DNA from: Ascarosepion bandense | Taxonomy: Eukaryota; Mollusca; Cephalopoda; Sepiida; Sepiidae | Assembly: GCA_037127315.1 (NCBI GenBank) | Contig: JBBBDQ010001942.1 | Coordinates: 604,001-668,000, forward strand | DNA: 64,000 nt | Direction of reading: 5' to 3' | Part shown: in pieces, positions 42,748 to 53,721 of the stretch | Numbering within the stretch: position 1 is the first letter of the stretch | Layout: every line of letters starts with the position of its first letter | Translations under genes and position numbers: made by a program | The notes under the pieces: generated by a model | What the model saw: the letters and a program-made list of their open reading frames with translations, nothing else | What the model was told of the DNA's origin: nothing | Databases searched by the model: none

Positions 42748-45700
42748 TTGGAATAGATAGACTAAACTATCGCCCGGTTCACACTCCACCCACGTCTATT
42801 GAACAGGTGAAGAGGCTCATCTCTTGTTCCCTGTTTAGGATGTGGTTTACGGCTTTCTCTTTTCCAATCTTTTACTCTTTTCCAATCTTTTACTTTTTTA
42901 TTTTTTTTCAATTGGAGTAGATAGACTAAACAACCGCCCGGTTCATACTCCACCCACATGTATTGAACAGCTGAAGAGGCTCATCCATTGTTCCCTGTTT
43001 AGTATGTGGTTTCCGCCTTTCTCTTTTCCAATCTTTTCACTCTTTTATTTATTTTTCAATTGGAGTAGATAGACTAAACTATCGCCTGGTTCACACTCCA
43101 CCCACATCTATTGAACAGCTGAAGAGGCTCATCCCTTGTTCCCTGCTTAGTATGTGGTTTCCGCCTTTCTCTTTTCCAATCTTTTCACTCTTTTATTTAT
43201 TTTTCAATTGGAGTAGATAGACTAAACTATCGCCTGGTTCACACTCCACCCACATCTATTGAACAGGTGAAGAGGCTCATCCCTTGTTCCCTGCTTAGTA
43301 TGTGGTTTCCGCCTTTCTCTTTTCCAATCTTTTCACTCTTTTATTTATTTTTCAATTGGAGTAGATAGACTAAACTATCGCCTGGTTCACACTCCACCCA
43401 CATCTATTGAACAGCTGAAGAGGCTCATCCCTTGTTCCCTGCTTAGTATGTGGTTTCCGCCTTTCTCTTTTCCAATCTTTTCACTCTTTTATTTATTTTT
43501 CAATTGGAGTAGATAGACTAAACTATCGCCTGGTTCACACTCCACCCACATCTATTGAACAGCTGAAGAGGCTCATCCCTTGTTCCCTGCTTAGTATGTG
43601 GTTTCCGCCTTTCTCTTTTCCAATCTTTTCTCTCTTTTATTTATTTTTCAATTGGAGTAGATAGACTAAACTATCGCCTGGTTCACACTCCACCCACATC
43701 TATTGAACAGCTGAAGAGGCTCATCCCTTGTTCCCTGCTTAGTATGTGGTTTCCGCCTTTCTCTTTTCCAATCTTTTCACTCTTTTATTTATTTTTCAAT
43801 TGGAGTAGATAGACTAAACTATCGCCTGGTTCACACTCCACCCACATCTATTGAACAGGTGAAGAGGCTCATCCCTTGTTCCCTGCTTAGTATGTGGTTT
43901 CCGCCTTTCTCTTTTCCAATCTTTTCACTCTTTTATTTATTTTTCAATTGGAGTAGATAGACTAAACTATCGCCTGGTTCACACTCCACCCACATCTATT
44001 GAACAGCTGAAGAGGCTCATCCCTTGTTTCCTGTTTAGTATGTGGTTTCCGCCTTTCTCTTTTCCAATCTTTTCACTCTTTTATTTATTTTTCAATTGGA
44101 GTAGATAGACTAAACTATCGCCTGGTTCACACTCCACCCACATCTATTGAACAGGTGAAGAGGCTCATCCCTTGTTCCCTGCTTAGTATGTGGTTTCCGC
44201 CTTTCTCGTTTCCAATCTTTTCACTCTTTTATTTATTTTTCAATTGGAGTAGATAGACTAAACTATCGCCTGGTTCACACTCCACCCACATCTATTGAAC
44301 AGGTGAAGAGGCTCATCCCTTGTTCCCTGTTTAGTATGTGGTTTCCGCCTTTCTCTTTTCCAATCTTTTCATTCTTTTATTTATTTTTCAATTGGAGTAG
44401 ATAGACTAAACTATCGCCTGGTTCACACTCCACCCACATCTATTGAACAGGTGAAGAGGCTCATCCCTTGTTCCCTGCTTAGTATGTGGTTTCCGCCTTT
44501 CTCTTTTCCAATCTTTTCACTCTTTTATTTATTTTTCAATTGGAGTAGATAGACTAAACTATCGCCTGGTTCACACTCCACCCACATCTATTGAACAGCT
44601 GAAGAGGCTCATCCATTGTTCCCTGTTTAGTATGTGGTTTCCGCCTTTCTCTTTTCCAATCTTTTCACTCTTTTATTTATTTTTCAATTGGAGTAGATAG
44701 ACTAAACTATCGCCTGGTTCACACTCCACCCACATCTATTGAACAGCTGAAGAGGCTCATCCCTTGTTCCCTGCTTAGTATGTGGTTTCCGCCTTTCTCT
44801 TTTCCAATCTTTTCACTCTTTTATTTATTTTTCAATTGGAGTAGATAGACTAAACTATCGCCTGGTTCACACTCCACCCACATCTATTGAACAGCTGAAG
44901 AGGCTCATCCCTTGTTCCCTGCTTAGTATGTGGTTTCCGCCTTTCTCTTTTCCAATCTTTTCACTCTTTTATTTATTTTTCAATTGGAGTAGATAGACTA
45001 AACTATCGCCTGGTTTACACTCCACCCACATCTATTGAACAGCTGAAGATGCTCATCCCTTGTTCCCTGCTTAGTATGTGGTTTCCGCCTTTCTCTTTTC
45101 CAATCTTTTCACTCTTTTATTTATTTTTCAATTGGAGTAGATAGACTAAACTATCGCCTGGTTCACACTCCACCCACATCTATTGAACAGGTGAAGAGGC
45201 TCATCCCTTGTTCCCTGCTTAGTATGTGGTTTCCGCCTTTCTCTTTTCCTCCTTTTCTTTTCACTCTTTTATTTATTTTTCAATTGGAGTAGATAGACTA
45301 AACTATCGCCTGGTTCACACTCCACCCACATCTATTGAACAGCTGAAGAGGCTCATCCCTTGTTCCCTGCTTAGTATGTGGTTTCCGCCTTTCTCTTTTC
45401 CAATCTTTTCACTCTTTTATTTATTTTTCAATTGGAGTAGATAGACTAAACTATCGCCTGGTTCACACTCCACCCACATCTATTGAACAGCTGAAGAGGC
45501 TCATCCCTTGTTCCCTGCTTAGTATGTGGTTTCCGCCTTTCTCTTTTCCAATCTTTTCACTCTTTTATTTATTTTTCAATTGGAGTAGATAGACTAAACT
45601 ATCACCCGGTTCACACTCCACCCACATCTATTGAACAGGTGAAGAGGCTCATCCCTTGTTCCCTGTTTAGTATGTGGTTTCCACCTTTCTCTTTTCTAAT

Positions 45701-46155
45701 CTTTTCACTCTTTTCTTTTTTTTTCAATTGGAGTAGATAGACTAAACTATCGCCTGGTTCACACTCCACCCACATCTATTGAACAGGTGAAGAGGCTCAT
45801 CCCTTGTTCCCTGCTTAGAATGTGGTTTCCGCCTTTCTCTTTTCCAATCTTTTCACTCTTTTATTTATTTTTCAATTGGAGTAGATAGACTAAACTATCA
45901 CCCAGTTCACACTCCACCCACATCTATTGAACAGCTGAAGTGGCTCATCCCTTGTTCCCTGCTTAGAATGTGGTTTCCGCCTTTCTCTTTTCCAATCTTT
46001 TCACTCTTTTATTTATTTTTTCAATTGGAGTAGATAGACTAAACTATCACCCGGTTCACACTCCACCCACATCTATTGAACAGGTGAAGAGGCTCATCCC
46101 TTGTTCCCTGCTTAGTATGTGGTTTCCGCCTTTCTCTTTTCCAATCTTTTCACTC
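42748..46155 (+). repeat. 148-bp minisatellite, array 2 (about 23 monomers) with LINE tail
   Basis: After a variant first unit and 42909, monomers start at 43057 and every 148 bp to 46022. Central units are homogenised (ATCGCCTGGTTCACACTCCA). The last four share rare variants with the end of array 1, such as CCACCTTTCTCTTTTCTAAT and GCTGAAGTGGCTCATCCC. Ends in the same tail and poly(A) near 46215. Confidence 0.95.
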
Positions 46156-47300
46156 TTACATAGCCCCCTGTGCTTCAGTGGCATTACCGCTTTGCTCGGG
46201 GTGATATGATTAAAAAAAAAAAGAAAAATAATATAAAAAGGTATTTGAAGTGTTTGGTATTTACTAAATCTACATCATGAATTTTTATGATAGATTCAGG
46301 GTTGATGTCATCTGCATACTAACTCCAGATAAACGTTTAAGTATGAGTAATAACAATGAGAATAAACTGATGACGGTGTAGATATCAGTCGTTATGTTCA
46401 GTAATCTCTTCATTAGAGTGGCTGATGTTTACATCAGTGACAATAAAAAAATCATTTTTCAGTGATTATGGTTAAACTGAAAAATGGTTTACTGCATTAA
46501 TTATTATTTATGCACTAAACAAATTTTGGTATATAGAAATTTTAGCACATTAATAAAAAACACATTAATTGAATTCACATTAATCGATTGATTCCTGCAT
46601 TTACGAAAACAATTAAGAACATAATACGATAAAAAAAATCTTAATACAATTTACCCTTTTTACATTGTTTAGACTGCTATCTTCATCTTTATTGTCACAA
46701 TCATAAAATTTTGGCCATTGTATCCTCCGGCTTTCTTAAATTAATAGTTTTTTTTTAAAATTTCAAACAAGCTTATTTTGAATATACGCTCTTGAATAGG
46801 AGCCAAAGGGAGTTGTCAGTGGTGGAAATTGACTTGGTTCATCAGGGAGTTTTGGGTCTTTCTATATCATACACCCCATCACCAAGCCAACCCAATCAGG
46901 GTAGATCAAGCCCTGATCTCTTCTTCACAATTAGACTAGCAGAGACTATGTCCTTTATAATACATTGGATGAACTTAGATCATGTCCTCCACACACCTGA
47001 TTGGATGTTTGTAATAACCAATCCATTGTGTGAACTGATTTAAATGGTTCACTGGTTTATTTTTTGGTAGATAGCAGCTTCATTGGATAACTGAGGTGGT
47101 AATTTCATATTCTTAATCTTGAACCCCTATATTGTTCACCAAACAAGGTTTGGTGATTTACTTCATTAATTTTGGTTTTGATTTGTATTGTCAGGGTAAA
47201 AGCCAGCCATTCATAGATGGGCAGCTAAAAGCACGGTCATTATAAGGATTTCTCTGCCATTCTGATGATGAGATTATAGTCTCGAAATATTAAACAGGTC

Positions 47301-47791
47301 ATACTGTTATATATCGCCGTATGACGACAAAACAACAAACACGCATATATAAAAATATAAGGTTATATTTTTATTAATGACGACGAACTGTGTGGAATAG
47401 AGAACGGAAAGGGTGAGGGCACATATAGAATGGCTGACAGGAGTGTAGTCTGCCTGTGTTGTCTCTCTCTGCTTCCACCGGCCACTCTCTGCTACTGGCG
47501 AATCCGTGTGTTGAGGTCTTTATATAGCCTCTAGAACCGGGACTTTCCTTCCGGTTTTTTTTTTGCCTCGCCCACGCACGCCCACGTAATTCTAAGAGGC
47601 ACCTGATCTGTTTGCCTCTGTAGCCATTTCCGCCGCTGTCGGAAATAAGGTCAAAATGACATCCGCTCCGGCTTCGACAGGATGTATTTCACAAACACCT
47701 GTCTTGTCGCTTCGCCGCCCCCTTCACGGATGGAAAACACCATCGCTTGCATCACTTCCTCGGGTGGGGCCAGATTGTTATATTACAATAC
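47301..47791 (-). mobile_element. Solo LTR, copy B, with ATAC target duplication
   Basis: A 483-bp sequence (47305-47787) with TG...CA ends interrupts the family E repeat. ATAC is present once at the equivalent site in unit 1 and duplicated here at 47301-47304 and 47788-47791. It is the complement of copy A (2170-2612), sharing the CGTGGGCGTGCGTGGGCGAG, TATATAAAG and AATAAA landmarks. Unit 1 gives the empty site. Confidence 0.92.
47518..47526 (-). promoter_or_regulatory. LTR TATA box, copy B
   Basis: TATATAAAG on the minus strand at the position equivalent to 2377-2385 in copy A. Confidence 0.65.
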
Positions 47792-47974
47792 AAACACCTC
47801 CCAACCTTCCTTTACTTCATTCAACGCATTGTGACAGCCTTCAAGACATAACACATACAACTATTTTATACAATGCTTCAAGCAAATTACAAAACTTTAC
47901 TAAAATTTAAAACTATAAAAAAACATGTAAAATGGTTATAAATAAAAACTAATTAACCACAGTGTATATAAATT

Positions 47975-48283
47975 GGATGTGCGTTGTGGTCCAGTGGATA
48001 TCAACTCGGAACGAGAAACTGGGGAAGCCGAGTTCAAATTCCAGCTGAATCCATTGTATTCACTTACGCGCAAATACCCTTGGGAAAGGTATTAATCCAT
48101 CTCTTCCTTCCAGTTATGGGTTAAATAGCAGGACAGATTGGGTTCTATAGCCTTGGTCGGCAACCAGTCTACCGCAGAAAGCAATGGCAACCTACTGCGG
48201 GATAATCTTCTGCCCAGTCAGTCATGTCTCTTTAGAGACATGATCGCCCAAGTGTGTATCACGTATGGCACCTATACTGACTG
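47975..48283 (+). mobile_element. tRNA-derived SINE, family C (unit 2 copy)
   Basis: Paralogue of 42040-42347 with the same ATATAAATT flanks, carried by the segmental duplication rather than a new insertion. Confidence 0.9.
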
Positions 48284-48556
48284 ATATAAATTTCAATGGC
48301 AAAATGTTTGAAATAACTGTGTGAATAGGCTAAATTTTTAAAAAAATAAGCTTATGATATATTTCATGCTTATAATTGTTTAAATGAAAAATAAGTACAG
48401 ATTGAAAACAAAACATTTTATGAAGTATATCACACTTAAAATCACTAAAAAAGAAACAAATAAAAAATATAAAAATGTGTAAAATAAGCATAACACAGAA
48501 ATATATACAACTTTACAAATAACATATTTTACAAACTGAACTGAGATGTTCATAGA

Positions 48557-48835
48557 CTGAAAGGCATAAGTTAAGAACTTGATCCAGGCTTTTAGGTTGT
48601 AGCAGCTGGCATTTAAAAAAAACTACTTAGAGCAGACTATTCTGTGTTCAATTTCTTTGAAAATTTTATATAACTGATCCATTGGAATAGATAGACTAAA
48701 CTATCGTTCACACTCCACCCACGTCTATTGAACAGGTGAAGAGGCTCATCTCTTGTTCCCTGTTTAGGATGTGGTTTACGGCTTTCTCTTTTCCAATCTT
48801 TTACTTTTTTATTTTTTTTCAATTGATGTTCATAG
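48557..48835. repeat. Tandem duplication, unit 3 (internally deleted)
   Basis: Repeats the first ~265 bp of units 1 and 2 up to one minisatellite monomer. It then jumps at CAATT to GATGTTCATAG, the last bases of the unit, before unique sequence begins. The first monomer also lost a few bases (CTATCGTTCACACTCC). Confidence 0.85.
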
Positions 48836-49099
48836 TCTCTTCTTGTACAATACAAGTTGGGTATTTAAACATTTAAAATGATATTTATATTGTTTCCACA
48901 ATAAAATCTATATTATTTACACTCTTCCTCCAGAACCCAGTATAACCAATCTGTATGTTGACGTTTCTGAAGTTTGGTTCAGTGATGTTTGTGTAGACAT
49001 TCTCCCTATGCTTATTTCCTGGAATGGGCTGATGTATAACATTCATGTTCCTAGGTTGTTCAGTAAAGTCACTGAGAATCTGTTTGATTTCCTACACTC

Positions 49100-49335
49100 A
49101 CCAGCCAAAACATTGTGAATATGACAATAAAGATGAGGACAATAGTCCAAACAATGTAAATAGTGCAAATAGTTACAATACCTCATCTCAGAGATATAGA
49201 CAGATCCTGAAGAAGGCTGGAGTCTACAATGGCTGAAATATCATGAATATGACAATAAAGATGAGGACAATAGTCTGAACAATGTAAATAGTGCAAATAG
49301 TTACAATACCTCATCTCAGAAATATAGACAGATAA
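49100..49335 (+). repeat. Two tandem family D 3' units, 128-bp spacing
   Basis: GACAATAAAGATGAGGACAA recurs at 49123 and 49251, with CATCTCAGAGATATAGACAG and the CCTGAAGAAGGCTGGAGTC...TGGCTGAAA module between them. Confidence 0.8.
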
Positions 49336-49399
49336 TAAATAGTACTAATATAAATTTTATCTATACTTTTGAGATAAGGTAGTATTTATGTTATTTCTC

Positions 49400-49720
49400 C
49401 ACTGGACACATGACCCAGTGGGCAAAAGCATTGGTTAGATCCGGTAACTCAGCCTAAAGAGATATGAGTTCAATACCTGGCTACAGCAGTGATGAACAAA
49501 TAACTTAGATTGTTGAGTTAAAGGGAGATAACTACATGACACCCAGAAGTGCATGGCACATTGAACAAGAATGATATATCCCTGTGATTGAAATAAAGGG
49601 TTCAGTTCAAAATTCTATGTACCTGAAGAAGGATGAAACATACAATGTCTGAAATGGCGTGAAGATGGCAATAAAGATTATTACAACAGTCCAAACAATG
49701 TAAATAATGAATATAAATTT
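49400..49720 (+). mobile_element. tRNA-derived SINE, family D (near full length)
   Basis: Head ATGACCCAGTGGGCAAAAGC, box B-like GAGTTCAATACCTGG, body with CCCAGAAGTGCATGGCACA, then ACCTGAAGAAGGATGAAAC and the AATGTAAATAATG end. Confidence 0.7.
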
Positions 49721-50364
49721 TATTATTTAATTATTTGGTTAAGCAAAACAGACATTAAGCTTAAGGCACTAAAACTTCCTGACAAGCCACGAGGCTGAAA
49801 ACAGTGATTTATTGTATCACGTTACCTGGTGGTCAAGAGCTAATTAACTGAGTGAAGTAGCAGAAGTTACCTTGTCAGCTTTAGGAGAAAAAAATTGCAA
49901 AGATATGATTACAAGGATGAATGAACTGATACAAAATAACCTTTTGCATGGATATTTGAATAATAAAAATCTAATCCTCTTGATTAGATAAAGGGTTCTA
50001 AATTCTCAGAAGGCCATCAAATATAACAAACACCAACAGAATGATTAACGGCTACAATGTAATGTTGTTATCATATTATTAAGGATAAAAAGAGAGCAAC
50101 AAACAAGAAATGACAGGAAAAGTAATGTACTTCCTTACACAGTTGGATGCTTCAGTTTTTTAATGAACTCAAACTCTATCCACCTGAGTGAACATGGATA
50201 GTTATCAACAGAAAAAAGAACATATCTGAAGGCACTGCAGAGGTCTTACATTCCAACACTGTGTTACAAAACCAAAAAAATTTATTTGTATTTTGAAGGA
50301 AATGCTGGTGTTCCCTAGGTTAAAGATACTATTGCTTTAGTATTTGTCTATATTTCCTTAAAGA
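49721..50364. other. No gene seen
   Basis: Unassigned AT-rich sequence. Confidence 0.35.
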
Positions 50365-50650
50365 AGACATGGCCCAGTGGATATAGACGTTGGTTAGTTC
50401 CTGACTTAACTCTTAGAGTTGTGAGTTCAGTACCAGGCTAGAAGTAACTTGCAGGGTTAGAGGGAGATAACTCATGACTTCCAATCGAATCTTTATGCAA
50501 AGAATGGAATTCATATACCCCAGTGATTGTAATAAACGGTTTGGTTTGAAATTCCTAGCGCCTGAAGAAGGCCGGAGAGTACAACAGCCAAAATGTTGTA
50601 CAAATGGCAACAAAGATGAGTACAATAGTCCAAATAATGTAAATACTGTA
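50365..50650 (+). mobile_element. tRNA-derived SINE, family D
   Basis: Head ATGGCCCAGTGGATATAGAC, box B-like GAGTTCAGTACC, module CCTGAAGAAGGCCGGAGAGT...ACAGCCAAAAT (GAAA lost), then GGCAACAAAGATGAGTACAA and the AATGTAAATA end. Confidence 0.7.
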
Positions 50651-50747
50651 CTGTTTTAATGTTGAAATCATGCTTAAGTCTGTTATCATTATCTGATATA
50701 GGTTTAGTGTGAGGTGTTAGCACTCTTTTCGCAACAGTAATTATCGT

Positions 50748-50975
50748 TTTTAATTAGTTTGTCACAAGCAAGGTGGGACTGCCACTAGTGTACAATGGTT
50801 ACAATGAGAGAAAAGACTGATTACATATTGAAGAAAAGATCAAAATTGAATGGGATTCTTGAAGATGGCAGTTGATGTTGCATTTAAAGTTTTGGAGACT
50901 GTAGCTATCAGGGAAGCAAGTAAACAGAAGGGAATTAACACAGGCAGAAAGTAATAGAAAAGAAATTGTTCAGGT
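50748..50975 (-). mobile_element. LINE 3' end, minus strand
   Basis: Starts with a decayed tail (CAAGCAAGGTGGGACTGCCA) and contains GATGTTGCATTTAAAGTTTT and GTAGCTATCAGGGAAGCAAG, the complement of the conserved LINE C-terminus. Confidence 0.7.
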
Positions 50976-50999
50976 ATAAGTGTCGGTTTGAAGCTATAA

Positions 51000-51984
51000 G
51001 GAGATGGTTAATGTTTATTTATTTGGCCTTGTGTCATACATAACTGAACTCTCTACAGCTTACAAGTTTTATGCAGAATTATCATTAGGTTTTCATCAGG
51101 TTTGTTGGAGATTGTGGAATAGTGAAAGAATAGTGGATGTGTGGAAGAATAAAAATATACATTTTTCATGTTAAAATAGTGATTTATTAAAAGGAAAGAA
51201 TAGCAAGAATTAATAGCAGTTAATGTTCCATGAGAAATAAGTAATTAGTTAAGAGTATCAAGCATTATAGAAATGTATGTAGTATGTATGTATGTATGAG
51301 TGCTTGTTTGGTAGGAATGTCTTTGGATGGAGAAGAAGCAAAAGGAATTAGCACACGAGAAAGAAGGAGAAAGAGGACGATGTATTATGCAACCTTACAT
51401 CCGGGTCGACTTGAAGTTTCTCCCTTACATTATAGTTGTGTCTCTCTCTTGCTGCTCCCATCTGACTGACTGGCGCTAATCAAAGTCATTTATATAGTCA
51501 TTTATATTTTTTGTTCTGGATCACTAAGTCCTTTTTTAGTTTTGAAAATTGCTTTCATTGGTCAGAAAATCAATTTAACATCTTGTGAAATCCAGTTTTG
51601 ACTTTTTCTTTAAGCACATGGTCAATCCTTTTTCTATTTGGGAAAAAACAGGATTTCACACATCATTGTGAATTTTTATAAAAGTGAATTTTTATAAAAG
51701 TTAAGAAGAAGGTTGCTTTTAATTCTTAATTTCCTATGCACCACAGGTTATATTATAAATTGCAAATAGTGAGTTACCAAAAGTTCTCTTCAGAATAACG
51801 TTACGAAAAACTAGCGTTATGAAAGTTGGATAAGAAATAAATTCATTAATTCTTTAGAAATTGCCTCGTTTACATTTTGGATATGAAACTGATCAGATAT
51901 GGCCAATCAAAAAAAAAATAATTTGTATGAGGAAAATGTGTTTTCCTTTAAAAGGGAAAATCCTGCATTAATTAATTTGACCTT
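51000..51984. other. No gene seen
   Basis: Unassigned sequence. A short direct duplication of GTGAATTTTTATAAAAGT occurs at about 51669-51700. Confidence 0.35.
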
Positions 51985-52060
51985 CTTCGTGGCTAAGTGA
52001 TAAAATGATGACATCCCTTACAAAGGGGAACGCAAGTTCAATCTCTGCCATAAAATACAT
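51985..52060 (+). mobile_element. tRNA-like sequence (SINE head or tRNA relic)
   Basis: GTGGCTAAGTGATAAAATGA (box A-like) and CAAGTTCAATCTCTGCC (box B-like) are about 40 bases apart, as in a tRNA. No tRNA cloverleaf closes well and no known SINE body follows. Confidence 0.35.
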
Positions 52061-52090
52061 TTTTGTTATTAAGATTACCTGAATATGCAG

Positions 52091-52396
52091 AATGTGCTTT
52101 GTGATGCAGTGGATGTCGACTTAAAACAACAAATCGGGGATCAGAGTTCGAAATCCAGTTGAATTCCTTGCATTCACTTACGCACAAATACCCTTAAGAA
52201 AGGTATTAATACATTTCTTCCCTCCAGTTATGAGTTAAATAATAGGACGGATTGGGTTCTATAGCCTTGGCTAGCAATCAGTCTACTGCAGAAAGTTATG
52301 GCAACCTACTGAGGGATAATCTGCCCAGTCAGTCATGTCACTTTTGAGACATGATCACCCAAAGCATGGCATCACGTATGGCACTTAACTGACTGA
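52091..52396 (+). mobile_element. tRNA-derived SINE, family C, with 12-bp target duplication
   Basis: CTGAATATGCAG flanks both sides (52079-52090 and 52397-52408). Diverged head (TGATGCAGTGGATGTCGAC, AGTTCGAAATCCAG), conserved centre and standard 3' end. Confidence 0.85.
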
Positions 52397-52408
52397 CTGA
52401 ATATGCAG

Positions 52409-52790
52409 GCCCATAGATATAATACCCACTGTTTAATAAATAAAAATGGGGAGTCTATTTCGAGTACTTAACTCTCTAGATATAATATCCACTGTTTAAT
52501 AAATAAAAATGGGGAGTCTGTTTCGAATACTTTACTCTCTAGATATAATACCCACTGTTTAAATAATAAAAATGGGGAGTCTGTTTCGAGTACTTAACTC
52601 TCTAGATATAATACCCACTGTTTAATAAATAAAAATGGGGAGTCTGTTTCGAGTACTTAACTCTCTAGATATAATACTCACTGTTTAATAAATAAAAATG
52701 GGGAGTCTGTTTTGAGTACTTAACTCTCTAGATATAATACCCACTGTTTAATAAATAAACTGTTTTGAGTACTTAACTCTCTAGGTCACT
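52409..52790 (+). repeat. ~62-bp tandem repeat, about six copies
   Basis: Each unit contains GATATAATACCCACTGTTTA and AATGGGGAGTCTGTTTCGAG. The last copy is internally deleted. It starts right after the SINE target duplication. Confidence 0.9.
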
Positions 52791-53146
52791 TACAACTGAG
52801 TACTGTGTTTGTTCCTTACTGGATGCTCCGTACTTTCTGCCATGTGCTAGATGTAAACTATGCTTACTAAATCACTCTGTATCCCCATGTATGTATACGT
52901 AAGACTAATATAAATATAAAATTTGTCACTTAGCTTACTGATGCCATAATCAGCATCTCAACTCCGGAGTTTCATAGACAAAGCTTTTTGTAATTGTTCT
53001 GTCCACTTGGAAGTTTCTAATTTGTGCCTAACATTTATCATGTGCATAAAATTCAAAGCTTCACCAAATGGTTAAGTCGCAAATATGTCTATTCTTTGTA
53101 TAAATTTTCACTTGGGTATTTTATTAACAACAGCATTCATTGTGCA

Positions 53147-53199
<53 letters not shown>

Positions 53200-53480
53200 A
53201 TATTAACTATAGCAACAACAATACCAATAGTAACCGAACTAACTCTGCCAAAACTAGTATTAATTAAGCTATAATTTAAATCGTCTTGTACAACCCACCG
53301 AGAACGAACTCAGAGGAAAAAGAAGGAGAAGTAAAAAAAGAAACAAATGAAGTCCATGAACAAAAAGTCAAGTACTCATAAAAAAGAAAATAAACCCCAA
53401 GACGAAAACCCTAACACTAAAGCGCTCAATATGAAAGTAGAGCAAACAAAGACAGAAAATCTGAGCAAGAGCCAGCAACC
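52791..53480. other. No gene seen; (TA)n at 53150-53196
   Basis: Unassigned apart from the microsatellite. Confidence 0.4.
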
Positions 53481-53484
53481 TACC

Positions 53485-53500
53485 AGATCTGTCTGCGGAT

Positions 53501-53534
<34 letters not shown>

Positions 53535-53550
53535 ATCCGCAGACAGATCT
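53485..53550. repeat. 66-bp palindrome formed by two opposed SINE tails
   Basis: AGATCTGTCTGCGGATGACT and its exact complement face each other across (TA)n. The right half is the end of the family B SINE at 53531-53690. The left half is a second copy of just that 3' end. Confidence 0.9.
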
Positions 53551-53588
53551 TTTTCGCTGTATCACAGCTCGTCAGTACGGTTAGACTC
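53531..53588 (-). ncRNA. Hammerhead ribozyme motif, type I, near consensus
   Basis: Minus strand: CTGACGA (53569-53575), perfect GCTGT/ACAGC stem II, GAAA (53552-53555), stem III palindrome AGATCT closed by an A-G mismatch at 15.2-16.2, then U and C (53542-53543). Stem I has TGCGG/CCGTA (five pairs, one wobble), an internal loop AT/TAA, and GACT/AGTC (four pairs). The two-part stem I with an internal loop is what type I hammerheads use for loop-loop contact. Confidence 0.7.
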
Positions 53589-53690
53589 CGATTGCTTTTT
53601 TTAACCCAGGAATGAAACCCGACCGAATTGGCATCAGTCGGTGATTCTACCTCTGGTCTATGGGCACTTGGTAGAAGAAGACAGACTTTT
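53531..53690 (-). mobile_element. tRNA/hammerhead SINE, family B, copy 3
   Basis: Minus strand: 5' segment, box A-like TAGACCAGAGG (53650-53660), box B-like GGTTTCATTCC, then the hammerhead and a (TA)n end. It retains CpGs that are lost in the other copies, so it is probably closest to the active form. Confidence 0.75.
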
Positions 53691-53721
53691 TAACGCGTAT
53701 ATTATCATTATACATGCTTAA

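Larger units (their letters stand above)
42621..48556. repeat. Tandem segmental duplication, unit 2 (5.9 kb)
   Basis: Same order as unit 1. The length difference comes from the minisatellite (23 versus 8 monomers) and the solo LTR insertion at 47305-47787 (plus the 4-bp duplication). The non-array parts (46206-48556 versus 40763-42620) differ by only scattered single bases and small gaps, so the duplication is recent. Confidence 0.9.

Noticed and set aside
39615..46209. Repeated frames (VDRLNY...FNWSR) through the minisatellite
   Set aside because: The monomer is 148 bp, so the frame breaks each unit; a by-product of the repeat, not a repeat protein.
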